A DNA stretch of 64,000 bases from Chelonoidis abingdonii (lineage: Eukaryota > Chordata > Testudines > Testudinidae), in the NCBI RefSeq assembly GCF_003597395.2, contig NC_133770.1, forward strand, positions 97,919,753 through 97,983,752, read 5' to 3'. Positions 1 through 10,190 of this stretch are shown in pieces. Below the pieces are notes generated by a model that was not told the origin of the DNA, made no database searches, and saw only the letters and a program-made list of their open reading frames with translations. The position numbers were made by a program, and so were the translations under genes. Position 1 is the stretch's first letter. Each line of letters begins with the position of its first letter.

Positions 1-581
1 CAGAGCAATATAAAAGGATTCTAGCCATGAACCACAGTGCACTGTGGTTCATTTTCAGTGAGAGTAAGAGGGGAGTTTCCCCTCAAGCCTACCCCTTGTA
101 TTACCTGTTCAGACAATCAGATTAAACGATGCTGCCCTAGGAGTGGTCATGCAAATAGTTTAAAATATTACACAATTTAATAACAATACACTTAACTGGT
201 ATACCCTAATTCAATTTAAAGTTAGGGGCTTGATGCAGGAATTACTGGATGAAGTTCTATGGTGTATGTTGTACAGGAAGTCAGACAAAATTGTATCGTT
301 GGTCCTTTCTGCTTTTAAGATTTATGATCCCATGGAATTTGCAGTTAATATGAACTCAGACATAATTTTAAACTCTTTTGGAAAAACAGTCATCTGATTA
401 TGCAGAGTATTCCCAAGAGGGATAATGCCATCAATACAGTAGTGTTGCTCTTGTCTAACAGTGGGTTTGCATCTCCGTGATATGATCATAGGATCAATAC
501 AAATGAAGTCAGGGTTTAATACCAATGATTTGAAAGTCCATTTATATGTTCAGAAATGTCAATAGTGCCTTTGAATCTCAC

Positions 582-687
582 CCATCTCCTGCCTGAGAAT
601 CCACAATTAACGGAGAAATGGGAAGTGTGTGTGTTGTGTTTGAACTTCCAACAGTTACAAATACTTTGGTTCCACATACTTGGGAGC
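582..687 (-). CDS. MED1-like exon 11 (last in window)
   Basis: Acceptor CTTCCCTCAG|GC and donor TGG|GTGAGA. Encodes SQVCGTKVFVTVGSSNTTHT then LPISPLIVDSQAGD, matching MED1 S-L-G-M-N-A-S-V-T-I-E-G-T-S-A-V-Y-K-L-P-I-A-P-L-I. Joined to exon 10 in phase it omits about eight residues of the variable loop found in MED1, unless a small exon between 688 and 1438 was missed. Exit phase leaves two bases for the next exon, outside the window. Confidence 0.93.
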
Positions 688-1438
688 CTGAGGGAAGAGA
701 GAAGACAGGTATAAGTCAATGCATTTTTTCCCCCTTATGAAAATATAGATGAACGTAGTGCTGGTGAAAGGTGCCAAACTAGAAGGCCTGGTGTCTTGCA
801 GTCATCTATAGTGCAGGCACAACCTAGACAGCTACAATGCAAGATCTCCATCATCTAGCCAACGATTACTTTAACCCAGATTGTCAAAGATGCCAGTTTG
901 ACCATCATAGCTGATGCTCTTTTGTGACATGAACATGTCTTCATTAAGGACCAAAGGACCACCAGTTCCATTTCACACAGGTCACTGAATGACATTTGGT
1001 TGCTACCATGCTGGTCTTAACTAGTACCAGCAACCTGGAAGTGACAAAGTCTCCAGTTTCCTGAACCATCATATCCCTGCACTAATTAAGTGCATCAAGT
1101 GTATGCATCTTTCTGGACTGTTAAGCAGTTTACAAATTAAATTGTTCCCATCTCAGTGCCAATCATGAAGAACCAAAATATACAGAAAAGTCATTCTAGT
1201 TGTTCCACTTACAATGAACCATCTTGCATATGAACTTGGATGCAGTGAAACCTTAAATTGTTTCCAATTCCATTTAGCGACCTTCTGCTCAAAAGGGAAC
1301 TTGTATTGTAGAAAGACAGTTACTTCACTATGCGAGTTCACCCTTTAACTACTCTGGATTCTTTTCAGACTACAAATTGTAAAAAGTCAATTCAATAAGC
1401 TAACACTACTTTAATCTTTACTGCTTATCCATTTTTAC

Positions 1439-1504
1439 CAGGATTCAGCTCTTCTTCCAGAACTTGATAGGGAGATAGATAATATTCAATGTTCATAGGC
1501 GTTC
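1439..1504 (-). CDS. MED1-like exon 10
   Basis: Acceptor TCTACTTCAG|GA and donor CTG|GTAAAA. Encodes TPMNIEYYLSPYQVLEEELN then P. It matches MED1 H-L-M-N-L-K-Y-Y-V-S-P-S-D-L-L-D-D. The carried G plus GA gives the second Gly of the conserved Gly-Gly pair. Confidence 0.94.
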
Positions 1505-2437
1505 CTGAAGTAGAATTAAAAATTACAATTGCTTACTACAAAAAGTCATCAGTTTTGAGCTGGCAATTAAAAAAAAAAAAAATCCTTGAGAGAACTGGGT
1601 GCAAATGTAAAAACTCAAAATTATATATTTATTTGTAAGTAATTTTCAAGTCATAATGTTGAATTGTATTTTACTGCTAAAATCTCAATGAGTAAAACGT
1701 ATAGAATCAATTTAATCTAACCTTTTGAAAGTTATATTATACTTCAGTTGGTACATAGCCTCATATTCAGACTTAAAAAAAGACTTAACTTAGCAATATT
1801 TTAATCTTTCTTCTTAATACTTGTATTTAAATGTTAGAATTTGGAAAGAACATACAACTGGAATACAGAAATAGGCAAAGTTTCTTAAATTGACTCATCT
1901 TTTCTGGGGAGGAAAGAAAAACAACAATACATAGACGAGGGACTTTCATATGGCTCAGCATAGCAAAAGTATGTATTGAAGACACATTTTATGAAAATGT
2001 CTGAATTCTGAGAGTTAAAGCCCAAGGCCCCTGTTGATTACAATTTACAATGATCTAGAACAAGGTGCTAAAACCCATCAGTTCAAGTTAGTCCCCCTTT
2101 TAGGCAAGCAACAGTATGTCTTTTGCAACTATGGTGAGTCTCATAGTTACTCCCAAAATTCCCCAATGACATCAGAAAGTTACTAGCACTGTTTTTAAGA
2201 TGGTATGATATCAGGCTGCTGGAATATATTGCTAGCTCTATGGTCCCCAGAGCATCTTTTCATTACAGTAAATGTACAGTGCCTGGAAAACAGAACCCCT
2301 GTCAGACATTACTTCAATACAAATAATAAATATAGCTAATGATGCAGCTCAGTACTGAAGAATCTTTGCTGTGAGCACACTGTTTACTCAAGTTGGGGTT
2401 TGTTTTTTTAAATCTAAACAAAAATAAAAAAAATTAC
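1505..2437. other. MED1-like intron 9, no recognised element
   Basis: AT-rich intron sequence between exons 9 and 10. No open frame or repeat family recognised apart from short A-runs (1569-1582). Confidence 0.6.
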
Positions 2438-2508
2438 CTCCAGTTCTTTGCACAAGGTGTCCTGCTTTTCCATGAAGTACTTCAGTAACTCTGTTTACAT
2501 CCTGTGTT
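2438..2508 (-). CDS. MED1-like exon 9
   Basis: Encodes TQDVNRVTEVLHGKAGHLV then QRTG, matching the MED1 block ending L-D-K-I-L-H-G-S-V-G-Y-L-T-P-R-S-G-G. Donor GAG|GTAATT is good. The acceptor that satisfies the phase (AAAAATTAG|A at 2509-2510) has a poor pyrimidine tract; an alternative AG nine bases further in breaks the frame. The product is one residue shorter than MED1 here. Confidence 0.86.
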
Positions 2509-3355
2509 CTAATTTTTTACAAAATACACACTGATCAATGGTTCTAGAGTAACAGTGCTATTTAAATCAATATAAAGCCATTTCATGCTATTAAATATTC
2601 TCTCCATTGCCTTGACTTTAGGTTTTGTGCAGTTCTATGGTAGTTTTCAGAAATTCTCTCTCAGGAACTCACTACTACCCTACTTCTCTCAGTGGCATCA
2701 TGCACAGTCTCAATGTTTGGATTTTCAGCTTCAGCTGGGGCCCACTCTGCTCCCTTGTCTAGGCTTGCGGCATATTTAACATTTGACATGTTTTGGTTTT
2801 GTATACCCCTGGCTCTAAAGGGAGGGGTGATGACAGACACAGATGACAGACTGGAATGACAGACATTGACTAATGCAAGAGCAAGGTAGGAGGAAGTATG
2901 ATTAAGTGACTTGGATAAACTAGAACTCAAACGAGACTCACACACATCAATCCACATACAGTGCAAGTATTAAATAATGAATTGCAAAATGGTAACAGGC
3001 TGAAAGATCTACTCAGCTGTACAAATAGCTTACTCATCAATTCACAGTTAAATGCTCAGGATATTTACTGACAGATTTATGACTAGTGAGGACATGGCAT
3101 GTTAGCTCAAAAAGAAATGACCATTCTCTCAGATATGCAAGTCTGAGAACTGGACAAAGACAAGTTATGCATTGGGACTGCAACAGGGTACCTATTTGTG
3201 AGATACAGTGCAATTTTAATATGAATAAATTTGAAACCCCATTTCACTAAAAACTGAGCCATATATTAAGCTGGCATAAATCACTTTGTTTTCAAAATCA
3301 ATGGAGCTTAAACCAGCTGAGGATCGGTCTTCATTTCAGAATGCCCATTTGTAGT

Positions 3356-3640
3356 TTACAAACCACATACTGTAACTGTGCATCGGCAGAGGGGAGAAGA
3401 AACTTCCCTGTTTACAGGCAATCAAGCTGTCCATACTCCTGCGCAGTTGCCAAGGCATGAACCCACAAGTGGGCCAACAAAGAAAACAAGCCCAGCTATA
3501 AAAGAGGAAGAACAGAGAGGAAAAGGGAGGCAGAAAGGGGCAGCCTGGTGTGAGACTGTTGCCCCTCTGCTATCTTAGACCTAAGAAACTGGACAAAGGA
3601 GACAAAAGACAACTGCAAATCTGGAGTTTAAGGGCGATAG
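3356..3640 (+). repeat. 5' LTR of the gypsy element (approximate)
   Basis: Matches the segment at 7270-7441 in order but with many differences, implying an old insertion. Contains a TATAAAAG box at about 3497-3504. The exact ends are not resolved; no clean TG...CA boundary or target duplication was found. Confidence 0.55.
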
Positions 3641-5989
3641 ACTCAATTTAGGTTAATTTATGGAAAGGTCTAATGAGAGGCAAATTGAAGGGGACCAGTT
3701 CGGAGAAAGCTGGAACCCTTAGAGCGACTACACCAAGGGCAACCAACAATGTGATACCAGAATTGGGGATTGACCTCAACTGTCCCTGCAGAAGGAGGAA
3801 GCTTTTTTATTTTTATTTTTTAAAAGTTATATTTATATACACACATATGCAGAAGAGCTATAGCGGTAAATCAGCTCCAGCAATGGCTTGCTGACTCACA
3901 AGCAAAACAGCAGCAGACCCAGCAACAGCTGTTTGAACAGATGGCAGAACTAGTACCAACTGCTGCTACTCAGGGCTCTGCCCATAGAGGAAATGTGTCT
4001 CCCATACTTCAGGGAGCTGTTCCAGTCCAGACACTTTCCAAAATGTTAACAAACAATGACCAAGAGTCATTCTTGGTAATTTTTGAAAGGGTGGCCATGG
4101 CCTCTCAATCACCTCCAGCCCCACGGGCAATCAGCTTGCTCCATTCCTCATTGGGGATGTCCAGGCAGCATACTGGGGACTAGATGATGCAGTGCCCAAA
4201 ACTATGAATATGTCAGGATGGCCTTATTGCGTAAACCACAGGAGAACACAGGCAGCTGACTGGTTTCTGGATAGGATAGGTTACAGGCAGCCCTCTCAGG
4301 GTCTGTGGGTAAGATTTCCCTGAAATAGCAGACCCATCATTTTAAGCAGTGAAAGTTGGAAGGAAGATGCTTCCTCCCAGCTGCTAGAAGACAAAAGACA
4401 GACTCGATAACCTGTTACTGCTATGGACAACAAGTAACATTGATAGACTATGAAAGGGTGGATCCCCTGAGGACACAGGACTACCTCCCCCCCCTCCATT
4501 TTGCCTTTAAGGCAGACTCGTTGTATTGCATAGATCAGGACAAGCAAGTGCAGGAGATATGGACGCAACTACTAATACCCCAGGTATATCATTGCAAGTG
4601 TCTAAATTTAGCACACGCACCCCATGTGCAAGACATCTTGGAAAGGACAAGACACATTCTAGGATCCTGGCCTGATACTCTTGGCCGGGGTCCTTAAAGA
4701 AGTCAAGAATTTCTGTGCATCATACCCCAAATGCTAAATTAGAGCCACTAAGTGAGTCCAGCAGGCTCTACTAGTATCCCTTCCTTTGGTGGAGACCTCA
4801 TTTGAATGAGTAGGAATTGATCTTATAGGCAGAGCCTCTGCTAATCTATTGGGGGCCCTAAACAGGAATGTTTGCCCCGCCAACACACAAAATACTAAAA
4901 CAGGCAAGTTCAGGGGGCCCCCTTAAGATGCTCGGGGCCCCAAGCAATTGCTTAATCTACTGATGCCTAGCGCTGGCTCTGCTTATGGATCCCCTACAGA
5001 AGAGCACCTTTGGACACCAACATATACTTGTTATTGTGGACTATACCAGCTAATCCTGGAAGCCATGCCACTACAGTGAACAAATGCCAAGACTATCCCT
5101 ATCTCCACACAGGCAGAGATTCCCAAAGAGATCCTGACAGACCAGGGAACAAATTTCACATCCTGGCTGATCAGAGAGGTCTGGGAACTACTGAAAGTCA
5201 AAGCATTACTCTCATCTGTATACCATCTGCAGACGGATGGCCTAGTGGAAACATTTAATCAGATCTCAGGAGAATGCTCAAGAAATTAATTATCCAGGCT
5301 CTCGACATTGGGACCAACTACTCTTGACCCCACTCTCCACCATCAAGGAAATACCTCAAGCATCACCACGCAAATTGCTATCTGGGTAACCGGCAAGAGG
5401 CATACGGGACCTGGTATGGGAAACATGGAAAAGCCAGGCTCTAAGAGCGAAAAATATAGTACAATTATGTCTTAAAGTTATGGGAGCGATTGGAGGTTAT
5501 GGGGCATAGGCTAGAGAAAACCTCAGAGAAGCATAGGCACAACAACAACTACATTATGAGAAAGGGGCACAAATGTATGCCTCCCAGCCAGGCAACAGAG
5601 TTCTACTACTACTTCCAAGCTCTGAATCAAAGTGAATGGCCAAGTGGCAAGGTCTCTATAAGGTGATAAAGAAGGTAAGAACCATAGACTATTTAGTCAG
5701 ACAACCGGGGGGGGGGGGGGGGGGAGAGAGAAAAAGGAAAAAGTTTACCACATAAATTTGCTGAAGCCCTGGAGAGCCAGGGAAAACCTCTTCCATCATG
5801 CTGAGGAACCAGAATTGGTACCCTAAATTAATGACTACCTAAAAAAAAAAAAAAAGCTCAGTGCCCCTCAGAGAGCCTAAACCTGAAGCAAAAGGAACAG
5901 GCATTCCAACTGGTGGCCGCTTTTTCAAAAGTATTCTCACTATCACCCCGCAAAGACGTCCATGGCCCACCATCACATTAATATAGAAC

Positions 5990-7190
5990 CTGTTAAAGTA
6001 ATACAGGAAGGGCTCTGACCAATCCCCAACAAATTGAGGGGAACCATCAAGAAACAGCTCAAGACCATGTTAGAACTTGGGGTAATAGAGGAATCCCAAA
6101 AAGTGACTCGAGGAGTCCTATTGTGCTGATTCTAAAGCCGGTCTGCTCACTGCATTTCTGTGTAGACTTCAGAGAGGTGAATGCAGTTCCAAAAGCTGAT
6201 GCCTACCCCATGTTATGGGTAGATGAACTCTTGTACTAGGTTTCTCCCAACCAGTATATTACCACTTTGGATTTTAAGAAGGAGTACTAGCAGATCCCCT
6301 TAAGGCCGGACTCTCAGGAGAAGACAGCTTTTCTATGCTGCTTGGCATATTTCATTTTAAGACAACACCCTCCTGATTACATGGGAAAGTAGCTACTTTT
6401 CAACAGTTGATGTGGTAGGCTACTTGAATGACAGTCATTTATAGCAAGAATTGGGGTTCCCATCTGAATAAGGAAGCCTCCACTCGCCAATCCCTGAGGG
6501 AAGCCAAGTTAATGGCTAACCCCGCTAAATGCACAGTAAGAAAACAGGAAGCCTGTTATCTAGGGCATATGGCTGGCAGACAACAAATCTGACCATTGGT
6601 GGATAAGATTCATGCCTTACAGGCATACAAGACCCTCACTTCCAAAAGACAAGTCTGGGCCTCCTTAGGTATAGCTGACTACTACTGCCAGTTCATACCA
6701 CATTTCACCAACATAGCAGTTCCGCTAACTGATCTAACCAGGGACAACCCCTAAGACAGGTTTTATGGGTCCCCACCTGGGAAAGGGCCTTTCAAGAGTG
6801 AAAGGGCATACTCTACAGACACCAAGTGTTGTATTTCCAAACTTTGAGAAGCAATTCATATTGCAAACAGATGCATCAGAGGCAGAACTAGAGGTAATCC
6901 CTTCTCAAAAGATAGATGGAGAAGGATATCTGATAGCATACATCAGCTGAAAACTCTTTCCTCACAAGAGGGTATACTTGGTGATACAAAAGGAAGGCTT
7001 GGCTGAAAAGTGAGCGATAGAGAGACCACAGTACTGGCTCCTAAGAAACCAATTCACATTAGTTACCAATCATGGCCCCTTGCACTGACTGAATGTAATG
7101 AAAGAGGTGAACCCGAGAATAATGAGATGGTACCTGTAATTACAACCATAAGCCTTCTTGTTACAACACTGAGCAAGAAGTTTGGATAGA
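5990..7190 (+). pseudogene. Reverse transcriptase and RNase H relic of the gypsy element
   Basis: Readable RT motifs include FCVDFREVNAVPKADAYPM (about 6154-6210) and TTLDFKKEY followed by a stop and QIPLRP (about 6260-6310). The catalytic box reads YLND at 6421-6432 where active enzymes have YxDD, so a catalytic aspartate is lost. RNase H begins with FILQTDASEAELEV (about 6856-6897), keeping the first catalytic aspartate. Stops and frameshifts break the frame throughout. Confidence 0.8.
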
Positions 7191-7269
7191 AATGCCAATA
7201 TTCTGTCATAAGAAGTAATCTTCACTAGCCAAGGTGAGGCTTTGGCCGTGAAGGTTTACAAATGGGATT

Positions 7270-7441
7270 TACAAACTCTTTACTGAGCATAGGCAGACGG
7301 GAGAAGAGTCTTCCCCGCTTATAGGCAATGAGATGACCACATCCCCACACATCTGCTAGAACTGCCAGTTGTGTAGGCATGCACCCACAGCTGGGACCAA
7401 TAAAGAAAGCAAACCCAACTACATAGGAGGGAGAACAGAGA
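7270..7441 (+). repeat. 3' LTR fragment of the gypsy element
   Basis: Corresponds to the first ~170 bases of the 5' LTR. It stops abruptly near 7441 where CR1-like sequence begins, so the rest of the LTR is missing. Confidence 0.6.
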
Positions 7442-7487
7442 GCTGGCTAGATCGTCGGGTTCAATGGGTAGTTATCAAAGGCTCGAT

Positions 7488-8280
7488 CAGTAGCATAGCT
7501 AGCGGGGTTCAGCGGAAGCAGCCGCTTCCCCTCAACATGTTTTCAAAAAGCTGCACCTGCTGGGCCAGTGCTGGCGGCAGCATGGCCAGAGGAGCCGTGG
7601 GGCGGCAGGCGCGGAAGCGGCGTCTACTGGCCAGTGCTGCCAGCAGCACGGCCGGAGGAGCCACGGGGGGGCAGCTGATGTGGCCAGAGGAGCGAGGAGG
7701 CCAGCTCCTTGGCTCAGCAGCCAAGCGCTCCCGGTCCCACCCCCCACCCCCTCTCATTGCTAATGCGGCAGATGGGGGAAGGTGAAAGGGCCCGTGTGCC
7801 TTTAAGGCTGCCTGGCTGGTAAGCCCCATATGAAGCGCACCAATCACCGGGAGCAGGCCGGGGACAGGCGGCAGCGCAAGACGGAAGGTGAGCGGTGGGG
7901 GGGGGGGGGNNNNNNNNNGTCCGGGTGAGGGGCTCCCCGGGGCTGGGCCCACAGGGCAGGGGCGCAGGCCATGCTGTCTCCCTGGTGCGGCACAGGAGCC
8001 TGGAGTCTGGGGCAAGGGGGACAGGACTCTGCAGGTGGGGCCGGTCCACACAGCCCGGCGAGGGATACCTGCAGAGCACGCTGGACAGGAGAGACTCTCC
8101 CGGGACCGCGGGGGGGTATTCGCACCCCCCAGGAAGCCCGCAGGAGTCCTGAGCCAGTCCGGGGTTAATCGGGGGGGGGAAACAGGAGGAGCCAAGTGAA
8201 GCGTGGCCAGAAGAGGAGCCAAATGAGGGTGCCTTTTTTATGTTTGCTCCCCTTACACTTAAAACCTGACTACGCCACTG
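7488..8280. mobile_element. Non-autonomous hAT transposon with perfect 8-bp target duplication
   Basis: Begins CAGTAGCATAGCTAGC and ends GACTACGCCACTG; the inverted ends agree at CAGT.GC.TAG. The 8-bp site GGCTCGAT occurs at 7480-7487 and again at 8281-8288, and the flanks join to restore continuous CR1 sequence. The interior is GC-rich and interrupted by an assembly gap of nine N (7910-7918) after a G-run. No transposase is evident. Confidence 0.9.
7910..7918. other. Assembly gap (nine N)
   Basis: Run of N directly after a homopolymer G tract, probably a sequencing drop-out; true length unknown. Confidence 0.99.
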
Positions 8281-9379
8281 GGCTCGATGTCTAGTTGGTA
8301 GCTGGTATCAAGCGAAGTGCCCCACGGGTTGGTTTTGTTCAACATCTTCATTAATCATCTGAATGATGGGATGGATTGCACCCTCAGCAAGTTCATAGAT
8401 GACACTAAACTGGGGGGGAGAAGTAGATACACTGGAGGGTAGGGATAGGGTGAGTGACCTAGACAAACTGGAGGATTCGGCCAAAATAAATCTGATGAGG
8501 TTAAACAAGGTCAAGTGCAGAATCCTGCACTTAGGACGGAAGAATCCCATACACTGCTACAGGCTGGGGACCAACTGGCGAAACGGCAGTTCTGCAGAAA
8601 AGAACCTGCCGTCTGCAATGAACAAGAAGCTGGATATGAGTCAGCAGTGTGCCCTTGCTGCCAAGAAGGCTAACGGCACATTGGACTGCATTAGTAAGAA
8701 CACTGCCAGCAGATCGGCACTGGTGAGGTCACATCTGGAGTATTGTGTCCAGTTTTGGGCCCGCCCCCCTTCCCACTACAGAAAGGATGTGGACAAATTG
8801 GAAAGAGTCCAGTGGAGGGCAATGAAAATGATTAGGGGGCTGGGGCACATGACTTATGAGGAGAAGCTGAGGGAACTGGGCTAATTTAGTCTGCAGAAGA
8901 GAAGAGAGTGAGGAGGGATTTGATAACAGCTTTCAACTACCTGAAGGGGAATTCCAAAGAGGATGGAGCTAGACTGCTCTCAGAGGTGACAGAACAAGCA
9001 GCAAAGCTCTCAAGTTGCAATGGGGGAGGTCTAGGATGGATATAAGTAAAAACTATTTCACTAGGAGGGTGGTGAAACACTGGAATGGGTTACCTAGAGA
9101 GGTACTGGAATCTCCATCCTTAGAGGTTTTTAAGGCCCGGCTTGACAAAGCCCCGGCTAGGATGATTTAGTTGGTCCTGCTTTGAGCAGGGAGTTGGACT
9201 AGATGGCCTCCCGAGGTCCCCAAGAGAAGTTGGCACCATGGCAAAGATTTCTGGCTTCCCACTGGGAGAAAACCCAATATCCATGTATACTGCTGTGAGC
9301 AATTCTATTATACCAATTTCATATTGCAAAATAAATAAATAAATAAATAAAACCAAAAGCCCTATGTACTCAAGATTAC

Positions 9380-9454
9380 CTGTACAGAAGGGACATTGAA
9401 TGGAGATCTTTTTCCAAAGATTGCAAGGCAAGATATACCTTAGCTTTCATGTCA
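9380..9454 (-). CDS. MED1-like exon 8
   Basis: Acceptor CTTTCCTAG|T and donor CAG|GTAATC. Encodes DMKAKVYLALQSLEKDLHS then MSLLY; the block Y-L-A-L-Q-S-L-E-x-D-L is shared exactly with MED1. Lies only 75 bases from exon 7. The downstream intron (2509-9379) is the largest of this gene in the window and carries most of its mobile elements. Confidence 0.95.
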
Positions 9455-9529
9455 CTAGGAAAGAGAATACAGATTATTAAGAATTAAATATTTGACAAAT
9501 AAAAGCTAATTATATTTAAGATATACAAC

Positions 9530-9601
9530 CTATTTCCTGGAATTTGATACAGATTTAACAGGCCTTCTAGAATCTTTCCAAAGGCATCATAATTCTTCAT
9601 C
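9530..9601 (-). CDS. MED1-like exon 7
   Basis: Acceptor TTATTGTTAG|G and a weak donor TAG|GTTGTA. Encodes MKNYDAFGKILEGLLNLYQ then IPGN, matching MED1 K-N-F-D-E-F-S-K-H-L-K-G-L-V-N-L-Y with the same length. The entry base completes Arg with exon 6; the exit AG is completed by T of exon 8 to give Ser. Confidence 0.93.
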
Positions 9602-10024
9602 CTAACAATAAAGAACAATTATTACAGCCAAAATACCAAAAGATGAATGAAACACACCATACAGCTTTATATAGGGAGATGGAAATATTTCATACAGTGC
9701 ATAGAGACAGTGACGTAAACCTGGTTACAATATTTGGCATTTCACAATGTTGTTAAGACTTTTTAAGAATGTATCAGGAAATATGAAGTCTTGACTCAGG
9801 CACAAAGCAATGCAATTAAATATGACATTACTTAAGTATGCATCACTGAAAGCAATCAACAGGCATGGTATATGTATCTGACAGCTGGAAATGTAACTTA
9901 TCAGCTAGAAACATCACTTCTTGACATTTCAATACAGTTAGTCGTGCACTAACACTCCCCCATAATACAATGAACCCATAGATAGTTCTTTCATCAAAAC
10001 GTCTCCAGGTTCTCTATTCACGCT

Positions 10025-10190
10025 ATATCTCCTAACACCCCTGTGAAATAAACAAACTTTTAAACAGTCTGAATGGGTAAATTGAAACACAGAGGATAAG
10101 CAACTTGCCCAAGGATACACAAAGTCAGCGTTAGGGCCAGGAATATGACTCTAAATCTCCTGATTTCACCACCAGACCAAATTCTCTCTC
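10025..10190 (+). repeat. MIR-type SINE relic
   Basis: Shows the MIR core pattern: GGGTAAATTGAAACACAGAGG, then AGCAACTTGCCCAAGGATACAC, then a tail with CAGCG..AGGGCCAGGAATATGAC. Degenerate, as expected for this ancient family. Confidence 0.7.

Larger units (their letters stand above)
3350..7441 (+). mobile_element. Decayed Ty3/gypsy LTR retrotransposon, Gmr1-like domain order
   Basis: Lies antisense inside intron 8 of the MED1-like gene. Related terminal segments occur at about 3356-3640 and 7270-7441, sharing a TTTACAAAC start, a GGGAGAAGA...CTTCCC block, GGCATG.ACCCACA and a GAGAACAGAG block, so they are read as 5' and 3' LTRs. Internal frames, all broken by stops and frameshifts, show a gag-like Gln-rich stretch (about 3860-4180), an integrase zinc-finger remnant (about 4560-4730), an integrase core (about 5015-5460, VYHLQTDGLVETFNQ), a tail ending HINLLKPW (about 5750-5780), then reverse transcriptase (about 5990-6560) and RNase H (about 6760-7190). 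Integrase before reverse transcriptase is the order known for Gmr1 elements. The element cannot be active. Confidence 0.85.
7442..9222 (+). mobile_element. CR1 LINE fragment, split by an hAT insertion
   Basis: The two parts are about 7442-7487 and 8289-9222; the bases between belong to the hAT element and its duplicated site. Readable fragments of CR1 reverse transcriptase include LFNIFINHLNDGMD, the catalytic box read as FIDDTKL, MSQQCALAAKKANGTLDCI, LEYCVQFWA and TYEEKLRELG. A tail GGACTAGATGGCCTCCCGAGG ends near 9222 without the usual CR1 3' repeats. The open frame at 8399-8884 is a remnant of this, not a gene. Confidence 0.85.

Noticed and set aside
322..525. 67-codon minus-strand frame just after MED1-like exon 11
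   Set aside because: No match to the expected next MED1 segment and no acceptor in the right phase; treated as intron.
2661..2966. 101-codon minus-strand frame
   Set aside because: No domain, no splice context matching the MED1-like frame; lies in intron 8.
8399..8884. 161-codon plus-strand gene
   Set aside because: Encodes CR1 reverse transcriptase C-terminal fragments.
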